Origin: JAAYZX01 sp040770645 | Lineage (GTDB): Bacteria > Actinomycetota > Thermoleophilia > RBG-16-64-13 | Assembly: GCA_040770645.1 (NCBI GenBank) | Contig: JAXGIS010000011.1 | Coordinates: 5,712-69,711 of the forward strand | Direction: 5' to 3' | Length of the DNA: 64,000 nucleotides | Shown: in pieces, positions 1 to 9,381 of the stretch | Layout: each line of letters begins with the position of its first letter | Numbering within the stretch: the first letter of the stretch is position 1 | Made by a program: the position numbers and the translations under genes | Notes under the pieces: generated by a model | Told to the model about the DNA's origin: nothing | Seen by the model: the letters and a program-made list of their open reading frames with translations, nothing else | The model's database searches: none

Positions 1-2
1 AT

Positions 3-107
3 GACGGCTCCATGTTGGCATTTCCGGGGAACGCGCCCGAAGCTGCTGAGTTCCTGAGCGTGGCCAAAGACGTCTTGGATAACAGTCCCGTAACGGGCAG
101 CTGCTGA
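3..107 (+). CDS. C-terminal end of an unidentified protein
   Basis: An open frame enters from the left edge and stops at TGA 105-107, 16 bases before the tldD start. About 34 residues are visible, ending in a short Ser-Cys tail, with no motif I recognise. The frame is open through the whole visible part and the spacing suits an operon with tldD-pmbA. The family cannot be named from this fragment. Confidence 0.4.
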   Translation, partial: DGSMLAFPGNAPEAAEFLSVAKDVLDNSPVTGSC

Positions 108-123
108 CCGTACTCCTTTGCAT

Positions 124-1520
124 ATGACACCAGAGCTGGCGGCCCGCGCTCTGGAGGAGGCGCTGCGAAGCGGCGGCGACTTCGCCGAGATCTTCGCTGA
201 AGACCGGCGGTCGCTCAATGTACGGCTTGAGGATGGCCGCATTGAGGCGGTCACCGCGGGGACGGACCGCGGGGTTTCCATCCGTGTTGTCCGGGGCGAC
301 AGCACTGTGTTCGGGTACACCGAGTCGCCGTCGGATGACGCCGTGTTGCAGTTGGCACGCAGGCTGAGCGGCGACACCTCCGGACAGATGGCGGAGGCGG
401 TGAAGGGGAGAGAGTCGATGCACCGGCCGGCCGTTGTCGGTGCTGGTGACGCACCCCTGGAAACGCCGGCCGGCATCTCCGCGCATCATGCGGGGGACCT
501 GTTGAGAGCGGCCGATGAAGGGGCACGCTCCCTGTCGGGGGAAGTGGTCCAAGTGCTGGCCAATGTGGCGGCTCTGGAGCAGCGCGTGAGTGTGGCGAAC
601 TCCCGCGGGGTGTTCGCCTCCGATCACCGGCGCCGGGCCTTCCTGGCCGCCACCGTTGTGGGCAGAAGAGAGTCAGTGGTGCAGACGGGGCGAGAGACCC
701 TGGCGCTAACCGGTGAATTTGACGCACCCTCACCGGCGGCGGCCTCGGCGCTGGCCGCCGAGGCCGCCGGTAAGGCCCTCATCATGCTGGATGCAGGTCC
801 GGCTCCCACCGGTAGCATGCCCGTGATATTGGCCAACGGCTTCGGGGGGGTGCTCTTCCATGAGGCGTGCGGGCACGGTCTGGAGGCCGATTTCATCCTG
901 AAACGCACCAGCGTCTGGGAGGGAAGCTGGGAGAGCGGGTGGCGCCGGCGTTTCTCACCGCTTACGATGACGGTGTGGGTGAGGGGTTATGGGGAACCAA
1001 CCCGGTGGACGACGAGGGGACACCCTCTGCGCGCACTGCTGTCATTGAGGAGGGCATCCTCGTTTCGTACCTCACCGACGTGTTGCGTGGCGACAAACTG
1101 GGCCTGAGCCTGACCGGCAACGGCCGGCGCGAGAGTTTCCGCCACCTGCCCTACCCACGTATGACCAACACCTACTTCGCGCCGGGTAGCGGGACGGCCG
1201 CGGACATTATCGCCGATACGCCACGTGCCTTCTTCGCCAAGAGCCTATTCGGCGGTGAAGTGAATCCGGCCACCGGTGACTTCGTGTTTGGCGTTTCCGA
1301 AGGCTATTTGGTGGAGAACGGCCGGGTGGGCCCCGCCGTGCGCGGGGCCACGTTGATCGGCAACGGTCTCCAGGTGCTCATGGGCATCGATGCGGTGGCG
1401 GCGGATCTAGACGTCAAGGCAGGCTTCTGCGGCAAAGAGGGGCAGTTGGTGCCGGTGGGCACCGGGCAGCCCACGATTCGCATCCGGGAGATGACCATCG
1501 GGGGAACCGATGTGGGCTAA
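124..1520 (+). CDS. tldD: TldD metalloprotease subunit (frameshifted as read)
   Basis: TldD pairs with TldE/PmbA to form a zinc metalloprotease that degrades unfolded peptides and trims modified peptides. The zinc motif HEACGHGLE (HExxxH type) lies near residues 245-253, in the usual place. The C-terminal part carries the family's typical NTYFAPG and GEVNPATGDF stretches. The frame changes from 1 to 3 near 920-930, just after the zinc motif, consistent with one missing base in a G-rich run; the two halves join without loss of conserved sequence. ATG 124 is preferred to an in-frame TTG at 118. No strong ribosome site is visible. The 3' end overlaps the start of pmbA. Confidence 0.85.
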
Positions 1521-2928
1521 GTACGGCGACCATTCACGTGGCGCCCCGCCATCAGCCTTGCAAGCGGATGGGGAAGACCTCCTGGCCATCGGGCGGCGCG
1601 CCCTCGCTTTGGCCGAGGGGAGAGGGGGTGAAGCCGAGGCCTATGTCGAGCACTCCCTGACCACTTCCATCAAGGTTTACCAGGGCCGTCCGGAGGCCAT
1701 CACCGTTGCGGAGCCAAGAGGGGTGGGCATACGTTTCATCCGCGAGAACCGATTGGGCTACGCATACACGTCCGATCTGAGCCGGGATGGCATCGGGGCG
1801 GCGGTGGAGGCGGCTGTAGCCGCCTCCACCGCCGCCGAACCTGATCCTTCTCGGTACTCCCTGAGGCGACGGCAGTTGAGTCATTCCAAGAGCAACCGGG
1901 CCTCTGGCTCCCGGAGCTGGGGCGGATCGACCTCCACTCGAAGGTGGCTCTGGCCGTGGAGGCGGAGGCGGCGGCTTTGCAGTGCCACGAGGTGCGCGGA
2001 GTGGAAGAGACCGTGTACTCCGACGTGGACAAGCGTGTGGCTGTTGTGTCGTCGCGGGGCGTCAGCCGGTGGGGTGCGGCCACCTATGCCGCCTTGTATG
2101 TCTATGCACACGCAGAGCGCGAGGGTGAGACACGGTCCGGTTTGGCCGCAGCCGGGAGCCGCACGGGCGCTCAGGGGTTGAAGCCTCGGGAGGTAGGCGA
2201 GGAAGCCGCCGCTCGAGCCTGCCGGCTTTTGGGGGCCGGGCGATGTCCATCGGGCACCTACACCGTTGTGGTCGAGCAGCAGGTGGTGGGTGGGCTTCTG
2301 TCGGCCATCGCCCCGGCCTTCAGCGCTGAGGCTGTGCAGAAGGGCCGTTCGGTGTTCGCCGACCGGATCGGTTCCGGGTTGGGACCGCCCTCGTTCCATT
2401 TGTGGGATGACGGCCTATGCGTGGATGGGCCCTCCAGCTTCTGGTTCGACGACGAGGGGTAGCGCGCCGCGGACCCCACTCATCCACAATGGTGTCCTGG
2501 CATCCTTTCTGTACGATTCGCGCACGGCTGCTAGGGGGGACACCAGTTCCACGGCCAACGCGGTCAGGGCTTCTTATCGTTCCTTGCCTCTGCCGTCCAC
2601 CACCAACCTCATCGTGGAGGTGCCCGGCAGCGGTGATATCCAAGCGCTGGTCGAACGGGTGGGAGACGGTCTGTACGTGGTTGAGGTGAACGGCCTACAT
2701 TCGGGGATCAACAGCATCAGCGGCGAGATCTCCGTGGGTGTCAGTGGGTTGCTCATACGAGGCGGGAGCTTGTGCGAACCGGTTCACGAGATCACAATGG
2801 CAACCGATATGCCCGCTCTGTTTGCGGGAATAACGGATGCGGCCGGCGATAGCGCCTGGGACTATGTCCACGGCGGGGTTCTGACGCCGTCGCTTGCCCT
2901 CCGTGACATCGCCGTATCGGGGTCGTAG
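1510..2928 (+). CDS. pmbA: PmbA/TldE metalloprotease-like partner (frameshifted as read)
   Basis: This is the non-zinc partner of TldD; the two make a heterodimeric peptidase. The N-terminal part has the family pattern of a GEAEAYVEHS stretch followed by a VGIRFIREN-like segment. The C-terminal part contains LIHNGVLASFLYDSRTA and a terminal region rich in GEISVGVSGLLI-type sequence. It is read in three pieces: frame 1 to about 1858, frame 3 to about 2460, then frame 1 to the stop. The second break creates a false TAG inside the conserved DDEG...RTPLI region. ATG 1510 overlaps the tldD stop by 11 bases, so the two are translationally coupled. Confidence 0.82.
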
Positions 2929-2941
2929 GGTAGGAGGAAGA

Positions 2942-3484
2942 GTGGACAAAGGGTCTTTGGGTAAATTGCTGCTGTCGGTCTCGTACCTTGAAGGAGACTT
3001 CATCCTTCGTTCGGGCAAACGCAGCCGCTACTATCTCGACAAATACCTCTTCGAGACCGACCCTCGCGTGCTGAAAGGGATCGTGCAGCACATGGGAGCC
3101 CTGATCACGGCTCGCGCCCAGTCGGCCGGTGCGTACCAGCGGTTGGCGGCGCCGGAACTGGGTGCGGTGGCATTGGGTGCTGGACTTTCTCTCGAACTGG
3201 GATTACCTTTGCTCATAGTGAGAAAACAGGCCAAGGACTACGGTACGGCCAAGGCTATGGAGGGCGCTTTCCGGCCGGGAGAACGGGTGGCGGTGGTGGA
3301 GGACATCGTTACGTCGGGTGGAGCGGCGCTCATGGCGGTGGAGGCGCTTCGTGCTGCCGAGCTCCAGGTCTCCGACCTGTACTGCGTGGTCGACCGAGAG
3401 GAGGGGGGGAGAGAGAGCGCGGCGGCGGCGGGTGTCGAGCTGCACCCGTTGTTCACGGCGACAGAGCTGGGTATCAAGGTTTAG
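2942..3484 (+). CDS. pyrE: Orotate phosphoribosyltransferase
   Basis: PyrE joins orotate to PRPP to make orotidine 5'-monophosphate in UMP synthesis. The PRPP-binding motif VAVVEDIVTSGGA lies around residues 118-130, and the N-terminal FILRSGKRSRYYLDKY segment is typical of the family. At about 180 residues it is slightly short but complete. GTG 2942 is chosen because an AGGAGG-type site lies just upstream and the preceding codons belong to the end of pmbA. pyrF, the next enzyme of the pathway, follows after hup. Confidence 0.93.
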   Translation: MDKGSLGKLLLSVSYLEGDFILRSGKRSRYYLDKYLFETDPRVLKGIVQHMGALITARAQSAGAYQRLAAPELGAVALGAGLSLELGLPLLIVRKQAKDYGTAKAMEGAFRPGERVAVVEDIVTSGGAALMAVEALRAAELQVSDLYCVVDREEGGRESAAAAGVELHPLFTATELGIKV

Positions 3485-3609
3485 AATAGGTGGCGAGGGC
3501 GCGGCCGGGAGCCCACGGGTGGTGCAGCGTGCATGGTCCTCGTTGCTCACCCGAGGCCACAACCGTTAATGGCAAGTGTCGATAAATCTGGGACGAAGGG
3601 GAGGCTATT

Positions 3610-3882
3610 GTGACCAAATCGGAATTCATCGAGAAGTTCGCGGCGCGAGCGGGGTTGAGTAAGAAGGACGCCGCGGCGGCGGTCGATGCGTTCATCGATG
3701 TGGTTAAGAGCGCGTTGGAAGCAGGAGAGGAAGTACAGTTCACGGGATTCGGGAAGTTCTACGTTCAGAAGAGAGAAGCTCGGGAGGGCATCAACCCGCA
3801 GACCAAGGCCAAGATCCTCATTGAGGCCACCCGCGTGCCTCGATTCAGCGCCGGCTCCGCTCTCAAGGCGGCGGTGCGGTAG
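3610..3882 (+). CDS. hup: HU-family DNA-binding protein
   Basis: This 90-residue histone-like protein bends and compacts DNA as a dimer. It shows the full family pattern: N-terminal helices starting TKSEFIEKFA, the GEEVQFTGFGKF strand segment, and the arm with GINPQTK and a proline near the tip, ending FSAGSALKAAV. The start is GTG 3610, preceded by a GGGAGGC ribosome site. It stands between pyrE and pyrF and has its own strong hairpin downstream, which suggests separate high-level expression. Confidence 0.95.
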   Translation: MTKSEFIEKFAARAGLSKKDAAAAVDAFIDVVKSALEAGEEVQFTGFGKFYVQKREAREGINPQTKAKILIEATRVPRFSAGSALKAAVR

Positions 3883-3916
3883 CGGGCAGGAAAGGCTCTC
3901 GTCCGTTGTTCATTCT

Positions 3917-3945
3917 GTGGGGGCCGCGCTCAGCGCGGCCCCCAC
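3917..3945 (+). terminator. Hairpin after hup
   Basis: A perfect 13-bp stem (3917-3929 with 3933-3945) has a TCA loop. There is no T-run after it, as is common in high-GC actinobacteria. It separates hup from pyrF. Confidence 0.6.
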
Positions 3946-3993
3946 GTCGTGCAGGGAGGGCGCGCTGAGCGCCCCCGTCTCCCGGAGGTTTCC

Positions 3994-4905
3994 GTGTCTG
4001 CCATGTTCAGCGACCGATTGGCCGCAGCGATTCTGTCCAAGCGTTCCCAGGTGGTCGTGGGGCTGGACCCCGATTACCGGCTCATACCTCCCGAACTTCG
4101 TGCTTCGGTCGACCGGCCGGATTCCATCACGCCCGATGAGATCTGTGACGTGTACCGCGATTTTCTGCGCGGTCTGTTGGAGGGTTTGGTGGAGTCAGTA
4201 GTGGCGGTGAAGTTGCAATCGGCTTTCTTTGAGGCTTTGGGTTGGCGAGGCGTGCGTTTGTTCGAGGAAACAATTAAGCATGCACAACAACTGGGTTACC
4301 TAGTGATCGCCGATGCCAAGCGGGGAGACATCGGGAACACGGCGGAGGCGTACGCAGAGGCCCACTTGGACGGCGCGGGGGGAGGCGGGGCCGGTGCAGA
4401 TGCCATGACCGTCAATCCGTACTTCGGCACGGATGGGTTGGAACCGTTCCTTCGTCGCACGCGGAATGAAGGGAAAGGCCTCTTCGTTCTCGTGAAGACG
4501 TCGAACCCCAGCTCCAGGGAAGTGCAGGATATACAGATCGCGGGAGGCGGGCATCTGTACGAAGCGGTTGGGGACTTGGTGGCGCTGTGGGGGGAGGGGT
4601 CTCGTGGCCGGAGTGGTTGGTCATCCGTGGGGGCCGTGGTGGGCGGCACCCATCCCGATCAGGCCAAGGCCCTGCGCCGCAGGCTTCCCCACGTCCCCTT
4701 CCTAATCCCGGGCTATGGCGCCCAGGGGGCCACGGCCGCTGATTTGGAAGGGTTGTTCGGACGAGACCGTGTAGGAGCGGTGGTCAATTCGGCCCGCGCC
4801 ATTTTGTATGCATACCGGAACACCCATCTGCCCTGGCTGGAGGCGGCACGAGCCGAGGCGGAGGCCATGCGACACGCCGTGTGGGAAGTCTCCGGCCGCG
4901 GTTGA
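3994..4905 (+). CDS. pyrF: Orotidine-5'-phosphate decarboxylase, group 2
   Basis: PyrF decarboxylates OMP to UMP. The catalytic DAKRGDIGNTAEAY segment sits near residues 107-120, with the N-terminal VVGLDPDYRLIP motif and a C-terminal VNSARAILYAY phosphate-binding region. This is the longer, group 2 form (about 303 residues) seen in actinobacteria. GTG 3994 is chosen because a GGAGGT site lies 5 bases upstream; an internal ATG at 4003 is a weaker alternative. Together with pyrE it covers the last two steps of UMP synthesis. Confidence 0.93.
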   Translation: MSAMFSDRLAAAILSKRSQVVVGLDPDYRLIPPELRASVDRPDSITPDEICDVYRDFLRGLLEGLVESVVAVKLQSAFFEALGWRGVRLFEETIKHAQQLGYLVIADAKRGDIGNTAEAYAEAHLDGAGGGGAGADAMTVNPYFGTDGLEPFLRRTRNEGKGLFVLVKTSNPSSREVQDIQIAGGGHLYEAVGDLVALWGEGSRGRSGWSSVGAVVGGTHPDQAKALRRRLPHVPFLIPGYGAQGATAADLEGLFGRDRVGAVVNSARAILYAYRNTHLPWLEAARAEAEAMRHAVWEVSGRG

Positions 4906-4950
4906 TCCGGCCGGGTTTCAGGGTGGTGTGCTCAGGAGGCGCAGTAGACA

Positions 4951-5106
4951 GTGAGCACGCGTTTGAAATGTTTGGTGCCGTTGGTCGGTATTGCTGCTAG
5001 TGCTGGCTCTGGCCGTGCTGTTCGCGTCGACGACACCGGGAAGGGCGAGGGTGGTGCCGGCGCCTCCCTGACCGTGCCCACAACGGTCACCACCATCCTG
5101 ACCTGA
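4951..5106 (+). CDS. Possible small secreted or membrane peptide
   Basis: The region between pyrF and the minus-strand membrane gene holds a GTG-started frame of 51 codons ending at TGA 5104-5106. In a neighbouring frame the middle reads LLLVLALAVLFAS, which looks like a signal peptide or membrane segment, so one indel may join a basic N-terminus (STRLK) to it. No homolog is recognised and the frame may not be real. Otherwise nothing is visible in 4906-5195. Confidence 0.2.
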   Translation: MSTRLKCLVPLVGIAASAGSGRAVRVDDTGKGEGGAGASLTVPTTVTTILT

Positions 5107-5195
5107 CTGGAAGCCGGAGTCTTCACAACACCTCGATGCCGGTGGGTGCGCCGGGTGTGTGCGCCCGTTTGATCCGCAAGGGTGCTGTGGCCGTG

Positions 5196-5948
5196 TCAGT
5201 TGCGGTAACGCTGATAGGTCATGATCATCAGTACGTCGAGGAGCGTGGTGAGGAGCGCCTCGATAAGCAACTGGGCCAACGGGAGCAGCACGAAGATCTG
5301 GGAACCGTCTGCGTAGTAACGCCCGTATAGTTCCGCCAAGAGCGACCACAGGACCATTGCCACCAGGAAGAAGATGATGGCCGGCAGCCAAGCTTGGCGC
5401 AGCAGTGACACGCTGCGCTTCACCGCCGCCCAAGGTCCCAGGTCTTCAAACACAACAGCGTAGTCTCCGAAGACGAAGAGCAACGACGCGGGGATCACGG
5501 CGATGCCGATGGCTTGGAAGGCGGCGCTGTCGGCGGGTAGGCTGTAGGGGACCACGAAAAGAGGATGTAGACCACCCCGTAATAGGCGGCCAACCGTACC
5601 AGTTCTCGGAAGCTGCGGGGCGCCAGGGGTAGCCGCTGCCGGTGATGGCACGGAAGAAGGGCGCGCGGACGGCTGCAGCCAACAGGCATGCACCCACCCC
5701 GGCGACCAGCGTGATGGCCAGCGGCAGGCCTGGTGCCAACAATTCCTCAACGTGCGTCTGTATGAAGGTCCAGCGTTCGAAGTTGGCCCGCACAAACCTG
5801 TCAAGGACAACTCCGGCTCAATAGACGAGTACACGGCCAGGAAGGCGAGGACGTTGATGAGCCCCAGGATGAAGGGATAAAGCGCCAAGAACTGCTTGCC
5901 TGTAAGACGGCGCCAAGTATTCTTCAGAATATCGGTTATCTCCCTCAC
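5196..5948 (-). CDS. Multi-pass membrane protein, function unknown (frameshifted as read)
   Basis: The minus strand encodes a polytopic membrane protein of about 250 residues. It has hydrophobic segments near the N-terminus (LALYPFILGLINVLAFLAVY), a middle pair, and three toward the C-terminus, including WLPAIIFFLVAMVLW and LLIEALLTTLLDVLMIM. It ends in a basic QRYRN tail. The middle (about 5480-5820) needs two frame corrections. A conserved-looking SVSLLRQAWLP stretch follows a possible amphipathic segment, as in membrane-domain proteins of the DUF4013 or glycerophosphodiesterase-membrane type, but I cannot assign a family. The start is uncertain; GTG at 5948 is the best candidate. It is transcribed divergently from the carboxypeptidase gene. 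Confidence 0.6.
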   Translation of the reverse strand: MREITDILKNTWRRLTGKQFLALYPFILGLINVLAFLAVYSSIEPELSLTGLCGPTSNAGPSYRRTLRNCWHQACRWPSRWSPGWVHACWLQPSARPSSVPSPAAATPGAPQLPRTGTVGRLLRGGLHPLFVVPYSLPADSAAFQAIGIAVIPASLLFVFGDYAVVFEDLGPWAAVKRSVSLLRQAWLPAIIFFLVAMVLWSLLAELYGRYYADGSQIFVLLPLAQLLIEALLTTLLDVLMIMTYQRYRN

Positions 5949-6087
5949 CTCCCGGAGGTGTTGCAGACAAAGAGTGTAACATCCTCGGTTCCGAGAGGGC
6001 TCTGAGGAGGGCTGCACGCAGGGAACTGCACAGGAGGTGGTCTCGGCCGATGCCCGCGGGCCATCGATGGCCGGCGGGCACTCATGG

Positions 6088-6102
6088 TATATACTAATCA
6101 CT
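6088..6102 (+). promoter_or_regulatory. -10 element for a possibly leaderless carboxypeptidase mRNA
   Basis: TATACT at 6090-6095 ends 7 bases before ATG 6103, so transcription would start at or within a base or two of the start codon. No ribosome site lies upstream of the ATG. TGG directly before an overlapping TATATA hexamer could serve as an extended -10. No good -35 is seen. Confidence 0.45.
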
Positions 6103-7379
6103 ATGGTTTCAAAGGCGAACGGTCTGCCTTCAGCACGCTCACCACGGGCTACCGTCCTGATGGTCTTGCTGGCCGTCGTGTTGGTTGCGGCGTGTTGGCT
6201 TCCACCTGTATCGGTTGCCACTACCAGCACCACTGACCCCAGTGGAATTACCACAGCCCCTTCACAGTCGCCGCCGCCGACCGTCGGCGCGGCGGTCAAG
6301 CTGCCGCCCGCGCCCGAGATCACCGGGTCTGCCGGCATCCTGATCAACATGGACGACGGCCGTGTACTTTTCGAGAAGAACCCCGACGAGCGACGAGCCA
6401 TGGCCTCCACCACTAAGATCATGACCGCATTGCTCGCCATCGAGAATCTCGACCCACGCAGCACGGTCACGGCCTCCAAGCTGGCCACCGATGCCGGTGA
6501 GAGCGAAATGCTGCTCGAGCCGGGCGAAGAGGTCATTGTGGAGGAACTGCTCTACGGCATCATGGTCATGAGTGGAATGACGCCGCCATGGTGGCGGCGG
6601 AAGCGGTGGCCGGCGATGTGGCGTCGTTCGTGGAGATGATGAACGCACGGGCGGTAGAACTGGGGCTGAAAGAGACGAGTTTCGCAAATCCACACGGCCT
6701 CGATGCCAACGGCCACTACTCCACTGCCCGAGATCTGGCGGTGTTGGCCGCTCACGCCATGAAGAACCCGGAGTTTGCCAAGCTCGCCGCCACCGCCCGC
6801 ATAGAGTTCCCGTGGCCCGGTCGGGATGTCAAACGTGTCATGATCAATCACAACAAACTAGTGGGCAAGGTCCCCTACGTGACCGGAGTGAAAACGGGAT
6901 TCACTAACAAAGCGGGGTTCTGTCTGGTGGGATCCGGGTCCAGGGGCGGTGTGAACTTGGTGAGCGTGGTACTGGGAACCCAGAGCGCCGACATCTGCGC
7001 CGAGGATACGACCAGACTCCTGGAGTATGGGTTCTCGCTGTACCGCCAGCAGGTGTTGATCGAAGCGGGCACCGTACTCGCCGAGATACCCATCCCCTAC
7101 CAGATACATGAGAAGCTACAGTTGGTGACGCAGCGCGAGTTGGTGCGCACACTGCACATAACTGATACCGTCTCCAAATCGATAGAGGTTCCCAAGATGT
7201 CTCCTATCCCCGTTTCGAGCGGCGCCGCCCTCGGCAAGATCGCCTTCACCGTAGGAGACACCTCCGTGGGTAGTGTGGATCTGGTGGCGGCTCGTGAAAT
7301 CCCGCGGCCCACGCTGGGAGTCAAGCTTGCTTACTTCTGGTCCAGGTTCAGTGGCTGGTTGGGAGGCCTGTTCTCGTGA
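6103..7379 (+). CDS. D-alanyl-D-alanine carboxypeptidase (PBP5/6 type, frameshifted as read)
   Basis: This serine peptidase trims the terminal D-Ala from peptidoglycan stem peptides outside the membrane. The N-terminus has a signal or anchor segment (VLMVLLAVVLVAACWL, with a possible lipobox Cys) and a Thr/Ser/Pro-rich linker. The three penicillin-binding motifs are present: STTK (near residue 105), SGN (at the frame break near 6570), and KTG (VKTGFTNKAGF). A C-terminal beta domain precedes a final hydrophobic/aromatic segment (LAYFWSRFSGWLGGLF), the usual amphipathic membrane anchor. The break in the SGN motif is best explained by one missing A, since restoring it gives SGNNDAAM. Confidence 0.87.
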
Positions 7380-7436
7380 GGGTTTCCTCCACGAATGCCT
7401 CTCGCTCGGAGCGCACTCAGTGAACCTCAACTGTTC

Positions 7437-8384
7437 ATGATCCTAACCGTCACCCTCAATTCGGCCCTGGATCGGACGCTGGCCGTGCCCAACTTCGAGG
7501 TCGGCTTCCGCCACCGCGCCAGCGCTACCGTCACGCTACCCGGTGGGAAGGGCGTGAACGTGGCTCGAGTGGTCAAACAGTTGGGTCAGCCGGTCATAGC
7601 CACAGGATTCGTGGGAGGGCGCACCGGAGAGCGCGTGCTGAGGGAGTTGGAACGCGAAGACATCCTCTGTGACTTTGTTCGCATTGAAGGGGAGACGCGT
7701 ACGTCCACTGCAGTCCTAGATCCCGCTACCGGCACCACCACCGAGATCAATGAATACGGACCGGAGGTTGCGGCCCGCGAGTTGCAGCTGCTGTGCGAGA
7801 AGTTGGACTACCTGGGGAAAGCCGCTCAGTTGGTAGTCCTGGCCGGCAGCATTCCTCAGGGACTGGAGGCTGACATATACGCGAGTCTCATCACCAAGTT
7901 GCGCCGCGCGGGAGTCAAGATACTGCTGGACACATACGGGGAGCCGCTGCGCCACGGCTTGAAGGCCGGTCCCGACTTCGTGTTTCCCAACCAAGTGGAG
8001 ACGGAGACGGTCATAGGCCATGAAATCGCAACGGAAGACGAGTACGTACATGCGGCTCTTTCCCTGCGGCGCATGGGCGCTGCGTCGGCGGTGGTGCACG
8101 GCCGTGACCTGGTGGCGGCCCAGGTTGCGGGGCCGGACGGGATAGTGACGCTGGTGGCTCGACCACCGCGGGTGGAGGTGGTGTCGGCCGTGGGATCGGG
8201 GGATTCCCTGCTGGGTGGCTACGCCACGGCGCTGCTGGAGGGAAGAAGCGTGGTGGAGTGTCTGCGTTTCGGTATCGGCTGCGCGGTGGCCAATACCCTG
8301 TGCTACGGCGCCGGTCTCTTCGCGCCGGAAGACGCTTACCATCTGGCTGAACGGGTGGAGTGGGAGGAAGTGTCCGGAGATTGA
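7437..8384 (+). CDS. fruK: 1-phosphofructokinase / tagatose-6-phosphate kinase family sugar kinase
   Basis: This PfkB-family kinase phosphorylates fructose-1-phosphate or a related sugar phosphate with ATP. The hallmarks are ILTVTLNSALDRT at the N-terminus, PGGKGVNVARV near residue 36, and the C-terminal catalytic GSGDSLLGGY (anion hole and catalytic Asp). The length of about 315 residues is normal. ATG 7437 matches the usual family start; an upstream in-frame ATG at 7395 would add 14 residues. No phosphotransferase genes are nearby, so the substrate cannot be fixed from context. Confidence 0.85.
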   Translation: MILTVTLNSALDRTLAVPNFEVGFRHRASATVTLPGGKGVNVARVVKQLGQPVIATGFVGGRTGERVLRELEREDILCDFVRIEGETRTSTAVLDPATGTTTEINEYGPEVAARELQLLCEKLDYLGKAAQLVVLAGSIPQGLEADIYASLITKLRRAGVKILLDTYGEPLRHGLKAGPDFVFPNQVETETVIGHEIATEDEYVHAALSLRRMGAASAVVHGRDLVAAQVAGPDGIVTLVARPPRVEVVSAVGSGDSLLGGYATALLEGRSVVECLRFGIGCAVANTLCYGAGLFAPEDAYHLAERVEWEEVSGD

Positions 8385-8482
8385 TTACTCAGAGCAGGTG
8401 TGGCCGTCGTGGACGTCTTGAGGAGGGCACCACCGAGGATCGAGTGGGAGTGAGTTGAGTGCACAGCCAAGAGGAGACAGCA

Positions 8483-8959
8483 ATGACGGACGCCGCGGCG
8501 ATGGGTTCCGAAGCGCCGGACACCGATGTGGTGAGCGCAGTGGCTCAGGGATCAATGCCCGAGGCGCCGGGCGCACGGTTACGGCCGCGTGTGCAACCCA
8601 CCGCAGCGCAACAGGAGGAGATCCGGGGATGGGCGCGTCGGGCGGCAGGAATCGCGTCTGAACTCAAGTCCGAGGACATCCGCATTCTCGACATGCGAGA
8701 ACTCGTCACGTATACGGACTTCTTAGTGATCTGTACGGGGCGCAGTAGCAGGCAGGCCAAGCGCATCGCGGAAGAAGTGGCTTTTCGACTCAAGAAAGAG
8801 CTTGGTCTCATGCCCGGCGGTGTGGAGGGCGATACCCTGGGGGAGTGGATACTTCTAGACTACCTCGACTTCATTGTGCACGTGTTCACACCGGAGAAAC
8901 GTGAATTCTACCGGCTGGATGTGCTGTGGAAGGAAGCGCCTGTGGAGGTGGTGTCGTAG
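8483..8959 (+). CDS. rsfS: Ribosomal silencing factor RsfS
   Basis: RsfS binds ribosomal protein uL14 on the large subunit and blocks subunit joining in starvation. The core domain (LKSEDIRILDMRELVTYTDFLVICTGRS, then a C-terminal WILLDYLDFIVHVF) is complete. An extra N-terminal tail of about 50 residues, rich in Ala, Pro and Gly, has no clear function. ATG 8483 is chosen because AGAGGAG lies 7 bases upstream; a GTG at 8459 is in frame but lacks a site. Confidence 0.92.
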   Translation: MTDAAAMGSEAPDTDVVSAVAQGSMPEAPGARLRPRVQPTAAQQEEIRGWARRAAGIASELKSEDIRILDMRELVTYTDFLVICTGRSSRQAKRIAEEVAFRLKKELGLMPGGVEGDTLGEWILLDYLDFIVHVFTPEKREFYRLDVLWKEAPVEVVS

Positions 8960-8982
8960 CCGGTCGGTGTGGTAGGGGTGTG

Positions 8983-9011
8983 TTGCAGCACCGGCACCCT
9001 GTCGGTATAAT
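8983..9011 (+). promoter_or_regulatory. Sigma-70-type promoter of tRNA-Ala
   Basis: TTGCAG (8983-8988) and TATAAT (9006-9011) are separated by 17 bases. The predicted transcription start falls about 7 bases before the mature tRNA. Confidence 0.75.
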
Positions 9012-9024
9012 CTCTGCGTCGCGT

Positions 9025-9100
9025 GGGGGTATAGCTCAGCTGGGAGAGCGCGACGCTGGCAGCGTTGAGGCCAGGGGTTCGAGTCCCCTTACCTCCACCA
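9025..9100 (+). tRNA. tRNA-Ala (GGC)
   Basis: A 76-base cloverleaf has an acceptor stem GGGGGTA/TACCTCC, D arm GCTC...GAGC, anticodon stem CGACG/CGTTG with loop CTGGCAG (anticodon GGC, reading GCC), and T arm AGGGG-TTCGAGT-CCCCT. The CCA end is encoded. A strong promoter lies just upstream and a hairpin just downstream. Confidence 0.96.
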
Positions 9101-9119
9101 AGAGATCGAGGTTGTAGTT

Positions 9120-9146
9120 GAAGGCCCGGCCTTTGGCCGGGCCTTC
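9120..9146 (+). terminator. Terminator hairpin after tRNA-Ala
   Basis: A perfect 12-bp GC-rich stem (9120-9131 with 9135-9146) with a TTT loop begins 19 bases after the tRNA. No T-run follows. Confidence 0.65.
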
Positions 9147-9198
9147 GGCGTTGGGCGCTCGGCCATCTGGGGCGCAGCCATGAGCAGCGAGGGGTGAT

Positions 9199-9381
9199 AT
9201 GGGGGATTGGGAACGCCACAGGAAGCTGTGGTGGATTGTGCTTCTGACCCTCGTATTTGTGACGGCTGTGGTGACGTTGGTGGTGCGGATAGTGGGTCAG
9301 CCAGAGGCTTCCAACTCCGACATAACCCATCACCTGGGGTTGATGGCCACGGCGGCAGTGGCCTGGGGGCGGGACCCATGA
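9199..9381 (+). CDS. Small single-pass membrane protein, function unknown
   Basis: This 60-residue protein has a charged N-terminus (GDWERHRK), one strong transmembrane segment (LWWIVLLTLVFVTAVVTLVVRIV) and a short polar tail. I recognise no family. ATG 9199 follows a GAGGGG-type site, and its stop overlaps the start of the next gene (ATGA), so it is coupled to the two genes ahead of it, which end in the PrsW-type protease. Confidence 0.6.
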   Translation: MGDWERHRKLWWIVLLTLVFVTAVVTLVVRIVGQPEASNSDITHHLGLMATAAVAWGRDP